Below are positions 5,645 to 8,088 of a stretch of 8,088 bases of DNA, one piece after another. This stretch comes from Akkermansiaceae bacterium. Lineage in GTDB: Bacteria; Verrucomicrobiota; Verrucomicrobiia; Verrucomicrobiales; Akkermansiaceae. The notes below the pieces were generated by a model, which was given only the letters and a program-made list of their open reading frames with translations, ran no database searches and was not told where the DNA came from. Positions within the stretch are counted from its first letter, which is position 1; each line of letters starts with the position of its first letter. The position numbers were made by a program, and so were the translations under genes. The stretch is taken from contig JALZWJ010000185.1 of NCBI GenBank assembly GCA_023300065.1, positions 1 to 8,088 on the forward strand. Reading direction: 5' to 3'.

Positions 5645-6499
5645 ATGTCTGCCGATCCCACCGCCGCTGAGATCACTCGAAAGGCTAAGTCGAACCTCGC
5701 CTTCGCCCTACGTTGTGTTCCCGCTGAGCGGCGGCAGTATCTCGTCACATTCTACGCCTTCTGCCGGGTGATCGATGACCTCGCCGACGACTTAGACCTC
5801 CCCATCGCAGAAAAAACGATCGGCCTCGCCGGATGGAAGGCAGTCTTCGACACCGACACCATCGACCCCACCCTCGGGCTTCCAGATCTTCAACGCGACA
5901 TCCTCAAAGTACGAGATTTATACGAGATTCCTTCAGAATACTTCACCAACGTCATCGTAGGCTGCCAGATGGACCTCCAGCCACAGCGCTTTGAGACTTG
6001 GCCAGACCTTCAGGACTACACTTATAAGGTCGCCTCCTCCGTCGGCCTCGTCTGCCTCCCACTCTTCGGTGCAGATCCAGCCCGCTCGCATGACTACGCC
6101 CACACCCTCGGGCACGCCCTCCAGCTCACCAACATCCTCCGCGACATCGGCGAGGACCTCGCCAACGGAGAGCGCATCTACATCCCGCTCCAGGACCTCG
6201 CCCGCTTTGGATACACCGAGCAAGACCTCATCAACCGCGTCCACGATGACCGCTTCATCGCCTACATGATCCACCAAGCAGACCGCTGCGAGGAACTCTA
6301 CGCCAAGGCCACCGCCCTCCTCCCGCGTGAGGATTACAAAGCCCTCCTCGCCCCCCGCATCATGCACCGCATCTACCACACCCTCCTTCACAAAATGCGC
6401 GCCGACCACTTCCGCGTCTTCGATCATCGCTACCGATTGAGTAAATTCCAGAAAGCCACCCTCCTCATCAAGGAGCGCCTCTCGCCCTGCCCCGCTTAA
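5645..6499 (+). CDS. Squalene/phytoene synthase family protein
   Basis: This family condenses two prenyl diphosphates head to head (two FPP to presqualene diphosphate or squalene, or two GGPP to phytoene), feeding hopanoid, sterol or carotenoid synthesis. The 284-residue length is normal. The first Mg-binding aspartate motif is DDLADD (44-49) within 'FYAFCRVIDDLADD'. The second is NILRDIGED (163-171), followed by RIYIP (177-181). 'YTYKVASSVGLVCLPLFG' (125-142) is also typical. The ERRQYLVTFYAFCR start is closer to HpnD and CrtB than to HpnC. Without neighbouring desaturase, cyclase or HpnC/HpnE genes the product cannot be decided. ATG starts immediately after the lepB stop, with zero spacer and no Shine-Dalgarno sequence, suggesting translational coupling. 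All catalytic aspartates are present. Confidence 0.93.
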   Translation: MSADPTAAEITRKAKSNLAFALRCVPAERRQYLVTFYAFCRVIDDLADDLDLPIAEKTIGLAGWKAVFDTDTIDPTLGLPDLQRDILKVRDLYEIPSEYFTNVIVGCQMDLQPQRFETWPDLQDYTYKVASSVGLVCLPLFGADPARSHDYAHTLGHALQLTNILRDIGEDLANGERIYIPLQDLARFGYTEQDLINRVHDDRFIAYMIHQADRCEELYAKATALLPREDYKALLAPRIMHRIYHTLLHKMRADHFRVFDHRYRLSKFQKATLLIKERLSPCPA

Positions 6500-6632
6500 T
6501 CTCGCCCCTCAGCGCACCATGTCCTTTCCGCCTTTGCCGACTCCCTTCCCACAGGCGCCATCGTAAAGCTCAAAGCCCGCCGTATCGACTGGCTCTCTGA
6601 CCACTCCAAGCTCCGTATCCGTATCCCGCCGT
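6500..6632 (+). other. Coding-like intergenic stretch after the synthase gene, possible remnant
   Basis: The frame that continues past the synthase TAA stays open for 64 codons, up to a TGA at 6692-6694. The part within the gap (about 44 codons) has the same C-ending codon style as the upstream genes and would read, for example, VLSAFADSLPTG then IVKLKARRIDWLSDH. It has no ATG, GTG or TTG in frame, so it is unlikely to be a separate intact gene. It could be an eroded gene fragment or C-terminal tail after a gained stop. I do not recognise the peptide. An ATG at 6518 in another frame gives only 15 codons. Confidence 0.3.
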
Positions 6633-8088
6633 TCATCGGCTCAGAACCTTCTCAAACACCGGGGCGAGGTAGTGGAGGGATCCCGGTTTGGTGAGGTGGT
6701 CATCGTCGCGATAGTAGGCTCGCTCACCGTAGATTTGTAGGGTGTCGTTCTCACCGAAAAACTGACTTGTGGGGTCGATCACCCCGATCCCCAGCCCCGC
6801 GATCATCGCCATCGTCCGGCCCTGCCTGAGGTCGAATTCCGCGCGCGTGGTAGAAAACTGCACCAGAGTGCTGGCCTTAGGATGTTGCACCTGCGCGTAG
6901 AAGCGTGCGGCCACCCGATTCACGGTGCTCTCCGGGACTTGCTGCATGATGAGGAGCTCGATCCTGTGTGCGGTGAGCCTTTGGTGCAGTGACTTTAATC
7001 GCCTCGCTAGGGCTCCTGAGGCTTCCTCATAAGTGGGGTCAGGATTTGGCGAATCCACCACCATGGTGATGAAGCGATGGTCGGGCGTTTCTCCTGTCAT
7101 CTCGATCGCGTTATACCCCTCGCAGCGCGCGACCCAGCGGCCCACCAAAATGACGACCGGCGGTTTACTCTCGATGATTTCCGCCAAGACCCGCTCGTTC
7201 ATTGCGATCATTTTATTCGCCCCTTTCTGGTCCATGTCCGCAAAAAACAATCCCGGCACCGGCGGGGTGCCATTGTTCAAATACCCCCGCCCACGTAGGC
7301 CTAATTTTTTTCCCACCTCATCCACCGCCGCTGCGGCGGAGGCTCCGTGGCTATCGCCCCACAGCACGAAGTCCAGCGGCCCTTTACTCCGCTCGCCGAT
7401 CTGGGTGGCCTTACTTTTAGCGCTGGAATATTCGCCGCCATTCCATTCTAAATCGGAGATCATTTGTTGACTGCGCTCAGGGAGGCGCGAGGGCATCCCG
7501 CCACTGTTCCAAATCCCCCAAGCGGTGGAGAAAAGAAGCACCGCTGAGAGTGCTCCGAATCGTAAGCTCCGTTTCTTCGTCCCTAAGAAGGAGCCGGTGC
7601 GGAAGGGGGTCTCGATCCAACGCCATGAGAGATATCCCAGCGTCAGCGAAGCCACTAAAATCGCCAACTTCCACATCAGCGGCAGTTCGAAACTCACCTC
7701 CCGCGCGAACACCGTGAGCGGCCAGTGCCAGAGATAGAGCGAGTAGGAAATCAGCCCGACCTTCACCAAAGGCCGCGCGCTCAGCACCTGCCCCGCCAGC
7801 GTCGCTCCCCCCGCATAAATCAGCAAGGCCGCTCCCAGCACTGGGGGAATCGCAGCTGGGCCAGGGAAAGCCGTCTCCTTCCCAAAAAGAAACATCGGAG
7901 CCAGCACTAAAATCAGCCCAAGCGCCGACACCACCTCGCGCGGCCGCCGCGCCATGCCACTCGCAGGAATCGCGGCCAACATCGCACCCGCCAGCAGTTC
8001 CCACCCACGAGAGGGGAGCAGAAAAAAGGCGGCCTGAGGATCGCTCGGAACCTCCACTAAGCTCCACGCGAATGATGCCACCGCTGCC
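6633..8088 (-). CDS. OafA-type membrane acyltransferase with C-terminal SGNH domain (5' end outside window)
   Basis: Acyltransferase-3 proteins of the OafA/YrhL group move acyl groups, often acetyl, onto envelope sugars such as O-antigen or peptidoglycan; a fused SGNH domain acts at the periplasmic side. The 484 visible residues begin inside the membrane domain. Numbering from the GTG at 8081: 'FFLLPSRGWELLAGAML' (19-35), several hydrophobic helices, SYSLYLWHWP (112-121) and WRWIETPFR (153-161), all hallmarks of the family. One more helix (about 174-191) leads to the SGNH part, with GDSH (242-245, S244) and D459-D-D-H462 in 'YYRDDDHLTKPGS', giving the Ser/Asp/His set. The frame stays open to the right edge, so the GTG is not the true start and roughly 180-200 residues are missing. 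It converges on the synthase gene. The substrate is unknown. Confidence 0.93.
   Translation of the reverse strand, partial: AAVASFAWSLVEVPSDPQAAFFLLPSRGWELLAGAMLAAIPASGMARRPREVVSALGLILVLAPMFLFGKETAFPGPAAIPPVLGAALLIYAGGATLAGQVLSARPLVKVGLISYSLYLWHWPLTVFAREVSFELPLMWKLAILVASLTLGYLSWRWIETPFRTGSFLGTKKRSLRFGALSAVLLFSTAWGIWNSGGMPSRLPERSQQMISDLEWNGGEYSSAKSKATQIGERSKGPLDFVLWGDSHGASAAAAVDEVGKKLGLRGRGYLNNGTPPVPGLFFADMDQKGANKMIAMNERVLAEIIESKPPVVILVGRWVARCEGYNAIEMTGETPDHRFITMVVDSPNPDPTYEEASGALARRLKSLHQRLTAHRIELLIMQQVPESTVNRVAARFYAQVQHPKASTLVQFSTTRAEFDLRQGRTMAMIAGLGIGVIDPTSQFFGENDTLQIYGERAYYRDDDHLTKPGSLHYLAPVFEKVLSR

Noticed and set aside
5010..6269. Short proline/serine/threonine-rich plus-strand frames inside lepB and the synthase
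   Set aside because: Low-complexity shifted readings of biased codons; no homology-like motifs.
5933..6427. Long minus-strand open frame inside the squalene/phytoene synthase
   Set aside because: Valine-, glycine-, glutamate- and aspartate-rich translation mirrors the C-ending codons of the real gene, which carries intact catalytic motifs; no start signal or family match.
6628..6640. Small inverted repeat GCCG/CGGC at the acyltransferase stop as terminator
   Set aside because: Only a 4-base stem with no T run; too weak to call.
7033..7470. Plus-strand frame opposite the SGNH domain
   Set aside because: Opposes GDSH-containing coding sequence; no recognisable motifs.
7477..8067. Minus-strand frame rich in G, S and A overlapping the acyltransferase
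   Set aside because: It is a frame-shifted reading of the acyltransferase membrane helices with low-complexity composition; the real frame has SYSLYLWHWP and other hallmarks.
8079..8081. GTG at 8081 as the start of the acyltransferase
   Set aside because: The frame is open to the window edge and the family needs further N-terminal membrane helices; this is an internal codon.

Overview
The window reads as an ordinary stretch of bacterial chromosome, moderately GC-rich, with housekeeping genes on both strands. It most likely comes from Verrucomicrobiota or a relative in the PVC group. That placement is an inference from three things: protein style (a roughly 400-residue signal peptidase I with a charged cytoplasmic N-terminus and a large insert, and a secreted stand-alone Lon protease domain), nearly universal absence of Shine-Dalgarno sequences before starts, and a squalene/phytoene synthase next to lepB. 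No 16S sequence or other decisive marker is present. There are no rRNA or tRNA genes, CRISPR arrays, insertion sequences or phage genes.

Left part (1-1431): the start of rplU (ribosomal protein L21) runs leftward off the window. Divergent from it is tsaE, the ATPase of tRNA t6A modification. tsaE meets a leftward LolD/MacB-type ABC ATPase tail to tail, and their two stop codons share one TTAA. The ABC ATPase has no permease gene beside it.

Middle (1432-4329): a rightward small lipoprotein resembling the periplasmic part of Wzz/GumC chain-length proteins converges on a leftward gene for an exported protein with a Lon-type (S16) Ser/Lys protease domain and no ATPase. Upstream of that gene on the same strand is trpS (tryptophanyl-tRNA synthetase).

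Right part (4330-8088): divergent from trpS, lepB (signal peptidase I) and a squalene/phytoene synthase family gene abut without a spacer and probably form one transcription unit. A 133-base gap, part of which looks coding-like in the frame continuing past the synthase stop, separates them from a leftward OafA-type membrane O-acyltransferase with a C-terminal SGNH domain. That gene's start lies beyond the right edge.

Shared theme: several products concern the cell envelope (LepB, the exported Lon-like protease, the Wzz-like lipoprotein, the LolD-like ATPase, the acyltransferase and possibly an isoprenoid lipid), mixed with translation genes (rplU, tsaE, trpS). I see no dedicated multi-gene novel system. 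The most unusual items are the exported Lon-domain protein with an unassigned C-terminal half, the lipid-anchored Wzz-like protein without membrane helices, the large insert in LepB, and the coding-like tail after the synthase gene.
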